Shown here piece by piece: positions 34,377 through 49,046 of a stretch of 64,000 bases of DNA. Every line of letters starts with the position of its first letter. Position 1 is the first letter of the stretch. The stretch lies in contig DATKND010000102.1 in the NCBI GenBank assembly GCA_035541475.1, positions 62,001 to 126,000 on the forward strand. The letters are read 5' to 3'. The notes beneath the pieces were generated by a model. That model worked only from the letters and a program-made list of their open reading frames with translations. It was not told where the DNA came from and made no database searches. This DNA is from DASUFZ01 sp035541475 (GTDB lineage: Bacteria > Myxococcota_A > UBA9160 > SMWR01). The position numbers were made by a program, and so were the translations under genes.

Positions 34377-35390
34377 GTGTCGCGACTCTCCATCGGCCTC
34401 GTGTTCGACCTGCTCGGCAGCCACCCTCGCCGCGCCGGCGATCCGCCCGACGTCGACGCGGAGTACGAGCCGGAGTCGACGGTCCGCGCGCTCGAGGCGG
34501 CGATCGCGCGACTCGGCCATCGACCCGTCCGGCTGGGCGCGCCGCACGCGCTGCTCGCCGCGCTCGGAAAAGGCGAGTTGCCGACGCTCGATGCCGCGCT
34601 CTCGATCGCGGAGGGCTACGGCGGCCGCAACCGCGAGGCCTGGGCTCCCGCGCTGCTCGAGATGGCCGGCGTGCCGGCCCTCGGGTCGGACGCGCTCTCG
34701 CTCTCACTCTCCCTCGACAAGGCGCTCTGCCGGAACCTCGTCGCGGCGGCGGGCGTGCCGATCGCCGCCGGCTGCGTCGTCGCGAGCGCGGAGGAGGCGG
34801 AAAGCGCGCTGCTTCCGGCGTCCTGGCCGCTTTTCGTGAAACCTCGTTGGGAAGGGACGGCGAAGGGCATCGCGCCGACCTCGCGGGTCGAGGATCGCGC
34901 AGCGCTCGTGCGCGAGGTCGCCCGCATCGCGCGCGACTACCGCCAGCCCGCGCTGGTCGAGGAGTTCCTGCCGGGCGCGGAGTACACGGTCACCTTGGTC
35001 GGCCATCCCCCGCGCGCGCTGCCGGTCCTCCAGCGCGCGCTCGAGACGCGCACGCGGATCGGCATCCACGCGCTCGAGCGACACGCGGCGCCGCCGGGCG
35101 GCTGGCGCCCCGTCACGCCCGGGACGCTCGACCCCGCGCTCGAGTCGGAGCTCGCCGGGCTCGCGCTCTCCGCCTTCTACGCGCTCGAGTGTCTCGACTT
35201 CGCGCGTGCCGACTTCCGCCTCGACGCAGCCGGGCGTCCGCGCTTCCTCGAGATCAATCCCCTACCGACCTTCGCGGAGGATGGCTCGTTCGGGATCCTC
35301 GCGGAGCTCGAGGGGCGGCCTCTGGACGCGCTGCTCGCCGACGTGATCGCGGAGGCGCTCGCGCGCCTCGGGCTCCCGCCGCGGGCATGA
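34377..35390 (+). CDS. D-alanine-D-alanine ligase-like ATP-grasp protein
   Basis: 337-residue ATP-grasp ligase of the Ddl group. The N-terminus (VSRLSIGLVFDLL, then EYEPESTVRALEAAI) and the lid region PLFVKPRWEGTAKGIAPTSR are Ddl-like; the Mg/ATP site is ARADFRLDAAGRPRFLEINP, and EEFLPGAEYTVTLVG lies in the middle. Some residues that contact D-Ala in true Ddl (for example the Ser-Lys pair in the omega loop) are replaced, so the amine substrate may differ. GTG 34377 is preceded by GAGGGGG. Its stop is overlapped by the ATG of the KamA-type gene (ATGA): the ligase and the lysine aminomutase are translationally coupled. Confidence 0.85.
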   Translation: MSRLSIGLVFDLLGSHPRRAGDPPDVDAEYEPESTVRALEAAIARLGHRPVRLGAPHALLAALGKGELPTLDAALSIAEGYGGRNREAWAPALLEMAGVPALGSDALSLSLSLDKALCRNLVAAAGVPIAAGCVVASAEEAESALLPASWPLFVKPRWEGTAKGIAPTSRVEDRAALVREVARIARDYRQPALVEEFLPGAEYTVTLVGHPPRALPVLQRALETRTRIGIHALERHAAPPGGWRPVTPGTLDPALESELAGLALSAFYALECLDFARADFRLDAAGRPRFLEINPLPTFAEDGSFGILAELEGRPLDALLADVIAEALARLGLPPRA

Positions 35391-36493
35391 GCATCGCCCG
35401 CGATCCCGCCTGGACCGACTGGACCTGGCAGATGCAGCACCGCATCCGCAGCGAGGCGGAGCTACGCGAGTGGCTCGAGCCGACGCCGGACGAGTGCGAG
35501 GGGATCGCCAAGCTCGCCGACCGCTTCCACTTCGTGATCACGCCGTACTACGCGGCGCTGATGGACCCGCACGACCCCGCCTGTCCGATCCGGCGCCAGG
35601 TGGTGCCGTCCGCGGCCGAGCTGCGCGACCCGCTCGGCGTCCCGGACCCGCTCGACGAGGTGGCGCACTCGCCAGTCAAGAACGTGATCCGCGTCTACGA
35701 GGACCGCATCGCCTTCTGCGTGAACAACGAGTGCGCGCTCTACTGCCGCTTCTGCCTGCGCAAGCGCATGGTCGGCGAGCCCGAGTGGGCGATGAAGAAG
35801 CGCGAGCTCGCCGCGGCGCTCGACTGGATCCGCGCGACGCCCGCGATCCGCGACGTGCTGCTGACGGGCGGCGATCCGCTCGTCTTCTCCGACGAGCGGC
35901 TCGCGTGGCTGCTCGGCGAGCTGCGCGCGATCCCGCACGTCGAGATCGTGCGCCTCGGCACGCGCCTGCCCGTCACCTTGCCCTTCCGCGTGACCGATGC
36001 GCTCTGCGAGCTGCTGGCGCGCCACCACCCGATCTGGCTCAACACCCACTTCAACCATCCGAAGGAGCTGACCTCGGAGGCCGCGCAGGCGTGTGATCGG
36101 CTCGCGCGCGCGGGCATACCGATCGGCAACCAGAGCGTGCTGCTGCGCGGCGTGAACGACGACGTCGCGACGATGAAGTCGCTGTGCGAGGGGCTCGTTC
36201 GCATGCGCGTGCGCCCCTACTACTGCTACCAGGCGCAGGTGCTCGAGGGCACCGCGCACTTCCGTGTGCCGATCGAGCGCGGTGTCGCGATCTTCCGCGC
36301 GCTGCGCGGTCGCACCAGCGGCTTCGCGATCCCGCAGTACGTGCTCGACACGCCCTACGGCAAGGTGCCGCTCGACTACCCGTTCCTGCGCGGGCGCGAG
36401 GGCGACGACGTACTCGTCGAGACCTTCGACGGACGCATCTGGCGGGAGCCGAATCCGCTAGCGGACGTCCCCGGCCGCGACGACGCCGACTAA
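35387..36493 (+). CDS. KamA family radical SAM aminomutase
   Basis: 368-residue radical SAM/PLP enzyme of the lysine 2,3-aminomutase group. The Fe-S motif CALYCRFC is at about residues 115-122, with TGGDPLVFSD and RLGTRLPVTLPFRVTD typical of KamA. The PLP lysine is in DTPYGKVPLDYP (about residue 326). Relatives convert lysine to beta-lysine or act as EpmB on EF-P; this one has neither EF-P nor EpmA beside it. ATG 35387 overlaps the ligase stop by four bases. It may make a beta-amino acid that the coupled ATP-grasp enzyme ligates; that is inference. Confidence 0.93.
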   Translation: MSIARDPAWTDWTWQMQHRIRSEAELREWLEPTPDECEGIAKLADRFHFVITPYYAALMDPHDPACPIRRQVVPSAAELRDPLGVPDPLDEVAHSPVKNVIRVYEDRIAFCVNNECALYCRFCLRKRMVGEPEWAMKKRELAAALDWIRATPAIRDVLLTGGDPLVFSDERLAWLLGELRAIPHVEIVRLGTRLPVTLPFRVTDALCELLARHHPIWLNTHFNHPKELTSEAAQACDRLARAGIPIGNQSVLLRGVNDDVATMKSLCEGLVRMRVRPYYCYQAQVLEGTAHFRVPIERGVAIFRALRGRTSGFAIPQYVLDTPYGKVPLDYPFLRGREGDDVLVETFDGRIWREPNPLADVPGRDDAD

Positions 36494-36517
36494 CGAGCGC
36501 CACCTGGACCCCGCGGT

Positions 36518-40096
<3,579 letters not shown>

Positions 40097-40155
40097 AAGC
40101 CGCGACGACCGCGCCGGACCTTGCTCGCGCTCCCGTCGCCTCCTACCGTCCGCGC

Positions 40156-40231
40156 GAGCGCGTAGCTCAGCTGGTAGAGCAAGGGACTCTTAATCCCTAG
40201 GTCCGGGGTTCGAGCCCCCGCGCGCTCACCA
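40156..40231 (+). tRNA. tRNA-Lys (anticodon CTT)
   Basis: Cloverleaf: acceptor GAGCGCG/CGCGCTC with A73 and encoded CCA; D-stem GCTC/GAGC; anticodon stem AGGGA/TCCCT with loop CTCTTAA (anticodon CTT); T-stem CGGGG/CCCCG with TTCGAGC loop. 76 bases. Sits 59 bases after the oxoprolinase gene and faces the stress-protein gene. Confidence 0.97.
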
Positions 40232-40252
40232 CCGAGCTCCGAGCTGTCTTCG

Positions 40253-40828
40253 CTACGGCCGGCGTGCCGTGCGCTCGCGCTCCTTGCGCTCCTTCTTGTC
40301 GCGCCGCGAGTCGTCGACCGGCTCTTCGCCCGCGGCTCCGATGTCCTCCGCGTCGACGCTCTCGAAGATCTCCTTCGCGCGCTCGCGCTGGTTCCCGTCG
40401 TCGGTGTGCACGGAGATCAGGATGTTGCCGTGGCGCAGCTTGCCCTCGTAGCGCTTCGCCTCGTACTCGGGAACACCCATGCCGACGAGCGCGCCGGCCA
40501 GACCGCCGACTGCCGCGCCCGCCGCGGCGCCGGAGAGCGCCGCGAGCATCGGACCCGCGGCAACGAAGGGCCCGAGGCCCGGGATCGCGAGGGTGCCGAT
40601 GCCCACCAGCCAGCCCGCGATGCCGCCGAGCACGCCGCCCGCGACGCCGCCGGTCGTGGCGCCTTCGGGCGCTTTGGTGTGCTGCTCGTGGGCGAAATCG
40701 CGCGAGCCGCTCCGATCCGCGAGCAGCACCGAGATGTCGGTCGCAGCGAAGCCCGCGCCGCGCAGGCGCTCGACCGCGGTCTGCGCGCTCGTGGCGTCGT
40801 GAACGATGCAGAAGACGGCTCGCTTCAT
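40253..40828 (-). CDS. YflT/GspM-like glycine-zipper stress protein
   Basis: 191 residues. The N-terminal 70 residues form an alpha/beta domain (MKRAVFCIVHDATSAQTAVE), then a Gly/Ala-rich double helix with glycine-zipper spacing (GGVAGGVLGGIAGWLVGIG) that can insert in or associate with membranes. It ends with a charged tail (RRDKKERKERERTARRP). Similar to general-stress YflT/DUF1269-type and ActD-like proteins. The neighbouring BON lipoprotein on the same strand also belongs to stress-response sets. ATG 40828; the gap between them holds no terminator. Confidence 0.8.
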   Translation of the reverse strand: MKRAVFCIVHDATSAQTAVERLRGAGFAATDISVLLADRSGSRDFAHEQHTKAPEGATTGGVAGGVLGGIAGWLVGIGTLAIPGLGPFVAAGPMLAALSGAAAGAAVGGLAGALVGMGVPEYEAKRYEGKLRHGNILISVHTDDGNQRERAKEIFESVDAEDIGAAGEEPVDDSRRDKKERKERERTARRP

Positions 40829-40893
40829 GGTGTTTCCTTTCTGGTGAGGTTCGTGGGAGAGACGGCCGGCGTCCGACTCGCCGCGAGGCATGC

Positions 40894-41286
40894 TCAGTCG
40901 CGGGCGACGTCGAGCTGATCGTCGACGCGCGTCACGCCCGGAGTCCGGGTCGCGATGGCCACGATCGCCTCCTTCTCCTGTAGCGACTGGACCGGCCCGC
41001 GCAGGACGACGCCGCCGCCGTCCGTGACGATCTTCACGTTGCGCGCCTCGCTGGAGAGCGAGTCCTCCGACGTGATCGCGTGGCGGACCTGGCGCGTCAC
41101 CTGCAGATCCTGGTCGCTGCTCCCCTGATCCATCGGAGTGACGGCGTCCGGTCGCTCGGCGCGCGCCATCGTATCCACGCGTCCGCGCTGCGCCTCGGAC
41201 GCCGGCTCCGTCCGGTTCCTTTGACATGCCGGGAGTGACAGCGCGACCGCGCCGATCGCGAGAATCGAGATCATGCTGCGACGCAT
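40894..41286 (-). CDS. BON-domain lipoprotein
   Basis: 130 residues with a lipoprotein signal (LSLPAC lipobox, Cys about residue 21 from ATG 41286). About residues 60-130 form one BON domain (QVRHAITSEDSLSSEARNV then VLRGPVQSLQEKEAIVAIA), as in OsmY-like phospholipid-binding envelope proteins. The tail VTRVDDQLDVARD is the normal end of a BON repeat. Upstream ATG-like choice at 41316 would put charged residues ahead of the lipobox. Likely expressed with the YflT-like gene under osmotic or envelope stress. Confidence 0.85.
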   Translation of the reverse strand: MRRSMISILAIGAVALSLPACQRNRTEPASEAQRGRVDTMARAERPDAVTPMDQGSSDQDLQVTRQVRHAITSEDSLSSEARNVKIVTDGGGVVLRGPVQSLQEKEAIVAIATRTPGVTRVDDQLDVARD

Positions 41287-41451
41287 CGAGAGTCCTCCTC
41301 TGCGCGCGCGCACCATGCGAGCGCTGTCGAGGATCCTAGGAGCAAACCGCGTGCCGAGTCGGGCGACGCAGAGCGGCGAGCGCGCACGAGCCGCGGGCCG
41401 TTTTCTACAAGTTCGCGCGGAACGCGGGCCGAATCGCGCCGCGCCGCTCGC

Positions 41452-42486
41452 TCAACCGTGCGGCTTCGCCTCGCGGAAGGCGCGGAGCTCGTCCTCGATG
41501 CGCTCCGAGAGGAATCCGCCGCGGCGCCACATGTAGCAGGAGTCGACCATGCCGCCGCTCGCGAACATGGAAGGCGAGCCGGCGGCCGCGCGCGAGCGCC
41601 ATCGCTCGGAGATGCCGGGTATGCACTGCACCAAGGTCGGAGAGAGATTCAGCAGCGCGTCTCGCAACGGCGCGTCCTTCGGGTCGCGGAGGCGCGCGAG
41701 CACGGCGCGCGCCACACCGCCCATCGCGCCCTGACCGGCGAGCCACGCGACGTCGGCGTCGCGATCGCGCCAGGCCGGCTCGGGCGATCCCGGTTGCGTG
41801 CAGCGCTCGGCGGCCGCGAGCCGGCGCAAGGTCAGCGTGTCGAGATCGATGCTCGCGCGCACGCGCAGCTCCTCGTGGCGCGCGAGCTTCGCGAAGGGAT
41901 CCGCGTCCGGAGGTGTCGGCGCGCAGTGTACGTCGGAGAGCTGGATCTCGAGGTCGAGCGCGCCGTCGGGGGCCGACAGGCCGTCGATCGAGAGGCTCCG
42001 CTGGAAGATCCTCGTCCCGCTCTCGCGTCGCGCTTCGCCGTGGAGCGCGCGATCGGCGGCGAGCGCGCGTTCCGCGGTCGACGCCACGCAGAGCGCCAGG
42101 GTCTGCACGTGCGAGCAGCCGCGCGGTCCGCCGACCGCGGCCCCGAGGTTGCGCGCGAACTCGGCGAGCGCGGTTCCGGCCAGGCTCTCGATTCGCGACA
42201 CCGGATCGCGGCAGCACTCGCCGCCCGTGCCGGGCGACGCCTCGAAGGCGACGCTCGGCTGCTCCGCGCGGATCCACACGAGCTGCGCGCGTCCGACGTC
42301 GATCAGCGCCTCCACGCGCATGTGGTGGATCACGCCGGAGGTCTGGAGGTCGCGTGCCATCGGCACCAGACCGCGCTTGCGCAGATCGAGGATCACGCCG
42401 TGCGCGCCCCAGCGAGTCGGATCCCGCTGCTCGACTCGCACGGCGAGCATGCGCGTGTGCACGGGACCGCTGCGCGTGTCGTCCAT
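41452..42486 (-). CDS. DUF2889-like protein
   Basis: 344 residues, soluble. The phrases FARNLGAAVGGPRGCSHVQT and HHMRVEALIDVGRAQLVWIR in the N-terminal half are reminiscent of DUF2889, a family of unknown function often near aromatic-degradation genes. Here no such genes are adjacent. ATG 42486 begins at MDDTRSGPVHTRMLAVRVE; sequence upstream overlaps tRNA-Leu and is not credible as protein. Function unknown. Confidence 0.75.
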   Translation of the reverse strand: MDDTRSGPVHTRMLAVRVEQRDPTRWGAHGVILDLRKRGLVPMARDLQTSGVIHHMRVEALIDVGRAQLVWIRAEQPSVAFEASPGTGGECCRDPVSRIESLAGTALAEFARNLGAAVGGPRGCSHVQTLALCVASTAERALAADRALHGEARRESGTRIFQRSLSIDGLSAPDGALDLEIQLSDVHCAPTPPDADPFAKLARHEELRVRASIDLDTLTLRRLAAAERCTQPGSPEPAWRDRDADVAWLAGQGAMGGVARAVLARLRDPKDAPLRDALLNLSPTLVQCIPGISERWRSRAAAGSPSMFASGGMVDSCYMWRRGGFLSERIEDELRAFREAKPHG

Positions 42487-42566
42487 CGGGCCGCAGTCTT
42501 CGCCGGCTGCGCGGGCGACGCAAGCGGCTTTACCCGCGCGCGGGGATCTGCTTCGATCTCGTCGGC

Positions 42567-42650
42567 GCCCCGATGCTGGAACGGTAGACAGGGCGGCCTT
42601 AGAAGCCGCTGCCTCCGGGCGTGCAGGTTCGACTCCTGCTCGGGGCACCA
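42567..42650 (+). tRNA. tRNA-Leu (anticodon TAG)
   Basis: Class II tRNA: acceptor GCCCCGA/TCGGGGC, anticodon stem GCGGC/GCCGC with loop CTTAGAA (anticodon TAG), long variable arm TGCCTCCGGGCGT, T-stem GCAGG/CCTGC, A73 and encoded CCA. Lies 77 bases before the trigger factor gene, whose mRNA may be co-transcribed with it. Confidence 0.95.
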
Positions 42651-42727
42651 GCGCCCGAAGCGCGAGCCCGTCGACGCGGCGCGCCCGCAGGCCCGCCGAG
42701 GCCGCATAGAAGGATGGAGAGGCGGCG

Positions 42728-44191
42728 TTGCCCGCGCATGCCCCGGGCGTCATGCTCAGCCTTCCGATGGCCCACGAGCACGACCCCGACTCCGCGCACG
42801 ACCACGACCACGACCACGATCACCACGGCCACGACCACCACGATCACACCGGGCACGACCACGATCATGGGGGGCACGGTCACGCGCACGCGGAGGAGGG
42901 CGGGGTCTCGTCGGTCGCGACCGCGGAGACGCCGGTCCGGCATCGCATCGAGGTTCGCGTCGAGGCGGCGCGGGTCGACCGCGCCTTCGACCGTGCCTAC
43001 CGCGACCTCGCGCGCCGCGCGCGGGTCAAGGGCTTCCGCCCGGGCAAGGTCCCGCGCGGCGTGCTGCAGCGCATGTACGGCGCTTCGCTCGCGGAAGAGC
43101 TCGAAGACACACTCGTGCGTGAGACGCTCGGCCAGGCGATGGAGGAGTCGGGGCTCGAGCCCGTCAGCGAGCCGAGCGTCGATGCCTCGTCTCCGCATCC
43201 GGGTCGGGAGTTCCACTACACCGCGCACATCGAGGTGAAGCCGCAGATCGCACTTCCCGAGCTCGAGGGGCTGCCGGCTCGCAAGCCCGTGGTGCGGGTC
43301 GGCGACGACGAGGTGATCCGCGAGCTCGAGCGCATCCGCGTCCGCAACGCGCCCGTGGTCGAGGAGCCCGAAGGCACGGCCGCGGAGCGGGGCCACGTGC
43401 TCTCGATCGACTTCGTCGGGCGTATCGACGGCAAGGCGTTCGAAGGGGGATCGGGACGCGGCGTCGAGTTCGAGCTCGGCGCGGGTCACTTCATCGAGGG
43501 CTTCGAGGAGCAGCTGATCGGCGCGCGCGCGCGCGACGATCGCCAGATCCGCGTCCGCTTTCCCGAGGAGTACGCGAATCGCGAGCTCGCGGGTCGCGAA
43601 GCGGTCTTCGACGTACACGTGGGCGAGATCAAGCGGCGGCGGCTCGCGGAGCTCGACGACGAGTTCGCGAAGGACCTCGGCGATTTCGAGAGCCTCGCCG
43701 CGCTGCGCGAGCGCATCCGCACGGATCTGCTCGAGCTGCGCGAGAACTTCGCGAAGGTGACCTTGCGCCGGAGCCTGCTCGACGCGCTGATCGAGCGCAC
43801 GCACTTCGAGGTACCCGCGGGTCTGGTGGAGCGGCAGCTCGAGCGACAGCTGCGCCAGGCGGCGGAGCGCCTCGAGGGCGCGCCGGAGGACGCGGCGCGC
43901 GCGCAGATCTCGCGCTGGCAGGAAGAGTGGCGTCCCGCGGCCGAGCGCGACGTGCGCGGCATGTTGCTGCTCGACGCGATCGCGCTCGCGAGAGGACTCG
44001 AGCCCGTGCCCGAATCGCTAGGCGCAGAGATCGAGCGCATGGCGAAGGCGCAAGGCGTCTCGGTCTCGCGGCTGCGCGAGGCGATCGGCGACGACGCGCT
44101 CGCTCGCATGGCGCGCTCGCGCCTGCGCGAGGAAATGGCGCTTGATTTCCTCGCTGCCACCGCTAAGGTCGAAGAGATTTCGGATACTTAG
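42728..44191 (+). CDS. tig: trigger factor with His-rich N-terminal extension
   Basis: Ribosome-associated chaperone and prolyl isomerase. The ribosome-binding signature KGFRPGKVP, the FKBP-type domain (DFVGRIDGKAFEGGSGRG, then PEEYANRELAGREAVFDV) and the helical C-terminal chaperone domain are all present. Unusually, the first 60 or so residues are a His/Asp tail with 18 His in about 42 residues (HDHDHDHDHHGHDHHDH is one part), a likely metal-binding arm. There is no in-frame start between this tail and the conserved domain, so it must be translated if the gene is. TTG 42728 has GGAGAGG five bases upstream; ATG 42752 or 42767 are alternatives and keep most of the tail. First gene of the tig-clpP-clpX-lon cluster. 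Confidence 0.93.
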   Translation: MPAHAPGVMLSLPMAHEHDPDSAHDHDHDHDHHGHDHHDHTGHDHDHGGHGHAHAEEGGVSSVATAETPVRHRIEVRVEAARVDRAFDRAYRDLARRARVKGFRPGKVPRGVLQRMYGASLAEELEDTLVRETLGQAMEESGLEPVSEPSVDASSPHPGREFHYTAHIEVKPQIALPELEGLPARKPVVRVGDDEVIRELERIRVRNAPVVEEPEGTAAERGHVLSIDFVGRIDGKAFEGGSGRGVEFELGAGHFIEGFEEQLIGARARDDRQIRVRFPEEYANRELAGREAVFDVHVGEIKRRRLAELDDEFAKDLGDFESLAALRERIRTDLLELRENFAKVTLRRSLLDALIERTHFEVPAGLVERQLERQLRQAAERLEGAPEDAARAQISRWQEEWRPAAERDVRGMLLLDAIALARGLEPVPESLGAEIERMAKAQGVSVSRLREAIGDDALARMARSRLREEMALDFLAATAKVEEISDT

Positions 44192-44193
44192 AG

Positions 44194-44276
44194 GCGCTTC
44201 CGCACATCGGGCCGACTCCGCTGACGCCTCGTCGGCCCCTGGCCTCCCCCCAAGGCGAGAATCTCTGCGGAAGCGC
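44194..44276 (+). promoter_or_regulatory. three-way-junction RNA structure between tig and clpP
   Basis: GCGCTTCCGCA (44194-44204) pairs perfectly with TGCGGAAGCGC (44266-44276). Inside, GGGCCGAC (44209-44216) pairs with GTCGGCCC (44231-44238), and GCCT pairs with AGGC across CCCCCCA (about 44242-44256). This gives an 11-bp closing stem with two inner hairpins. It begins two bases after the tig stop and ends about 150 bases before clpP. It could be a terminator/processing element or a cis-regulatory RNA; it does not match a riboswitch that I can name. Confidence 0.5.
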
Positions 44277-44423
44277 GGCGACGATCATCCGGGGGTGGTT
44301 CGATGCGAGTCGCGGCGAACGAAACGGGGGACGGCGGCCGGCTCGCGCGTGCGCTCGTCGGTCGCGCGCGTCGGGTACTCTCCGGCAGTCGCGGGTCGCG
44401 TTCGGGGAGATGAGGAGAGGGAG

Positions 44424-45064
44424 ATGCCCTTGATTCCGATGGTCATCGAGCAGAGCGCGCGCGGCGAGCGTTCCTTCGACATCTACTCGCGCCTGCTCCG
44501 CGACCGCATCATCTTCCTCGGCCACGAGATCGACGACGACTTCGCGAACCTCGTGATCGCGCAGATGCTCTTCCTCGAGGCCGAGGACCCCGAGAAGGAC
44601 ATCTCGCTCTACATCAACTCGCCCGGCGGATCGGTCACCGCGGGCCTCGCGATCTACGACACGATGCAGTACGTGCGGCCCGACGTCGCGACGATCTGTC
44701 TCGGTCAGGCGGCGTCGATGGCCGCGTGGCTGCTCGCGTCCGGCGCGCGCGGCAAGCGCATGGCGCTGCCCAATGCGCGCGTCATGATCCACCAGCCGAT
44801 GGGCGGCGTCTCCGGACAGGCAACCGACATCGACATCCACGCGCGCGAGATCCTGAAGCTGCGCGAACGCATGAACGAGCTGCTCGCGCTCCACACCGGC
44901 AAGTCGATCGCAGAAATCGCGCGCGATACCGAGCGCGACTACCATCTCTCCGGCGCGGAAGCGCTGGCCTACGGACTCGTCGATCGCGTCGTCGAGCACC
45001 GGGAGGTTCAGAAGGTGAACGGCGGCAAGCCCGCGCGGACCCCGCGCGTCGGCGGGAGCGAAGC

Positions 45065-45068
<4 letters not shown>
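44424..45068 (+). CDS. clpP: ATP-dependent Clp protease proteolytic subunit
   Basis: Serine peptidase that forms the two-ring chamber served by ClpX. 214 residues with SPGGSVTAGLAIYD, catalytic Ser in GQAASMAAWLL (about residue 98), His in RVMIHQPMGG (about 123) and Asp in the ERDYHLSGAEALAYG region. GAGGAGAGGGAG precedes ATG 44424. Its stop overlaps the ATG of clpX (ATGA). The C-terminal tail (KVNGGKPARTPRVGG) is longer than in E. coli and basic; probably a flexible extension. Confidence 0.97.
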
Positions 45069-46312
<1,244 letters not shown>

Positions 46313-46337
46313 CGACGGGAGGACAGGAGAAGCGAAG

Positions 46338-48815
<2,478 letters not shown>

Positions 48816-48891
48816 GGGCGCGTAGCTCAGCTGGCCAGAGCGCCTCGCTTACACCGAGGAAGTCGGCGGTTCGAACCCGTCCGCGCCCACC
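48816..48891 (+). tRNA. tRNA-Val (anticodon TAC)
   Basis: Acceptor GGGCGCG/CGCGCCC, D-stem GCTC/GAGC, anticodon stem CCTCG/CGAGG with loop CTTACAC (anticodon TAC), T-stem GGCGG/CCGTC with TTCGAAC. A73 is followed by CC then G, so the terminal A of CCA must be added. It begins directly after the lon stop codon, so it is cut out of the lon transcript. Confidence 0.93.
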
Positions 48892-48924
48892 GCGAAGCAA
48901 GCGGCCTCCGGCCGCTTGCTTCGC
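48892..48924 (+). terminator. perfect 15-bp hairpin after tRNA-Val
   Basis: GCGAAGCAAGCGGCC (48892-48906) pairs fully with GGCCGCTTGCTTCGC (48910-48924) around TCC. No T-run follows, so it may be a Rho-independent terminator of low slip strength or a 3'-end processing block for the tRNA/lon transcript. Confidence 0.65.
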
Positions 48925-49046
48925 GCTCCTCATCATCCGCCTGCGGAAGCTCAGGGCCTTCGCTGCCACGGCGCGGCCGCGGCGCACCACTCTGAGGCGA
49001 CCACCGAGGTGCCGGCTCGCGGGCCTCGGCGACCGGGAGGTCCTTC

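Noticed and set aside
42780..42890. His/Asp repeat considered as a low-complexity artefact
   Set aside because: It is in frame with a full trigger factor, uses mixed CAC/CAT and GAC/GAT codons, and no alternative start lies after it.
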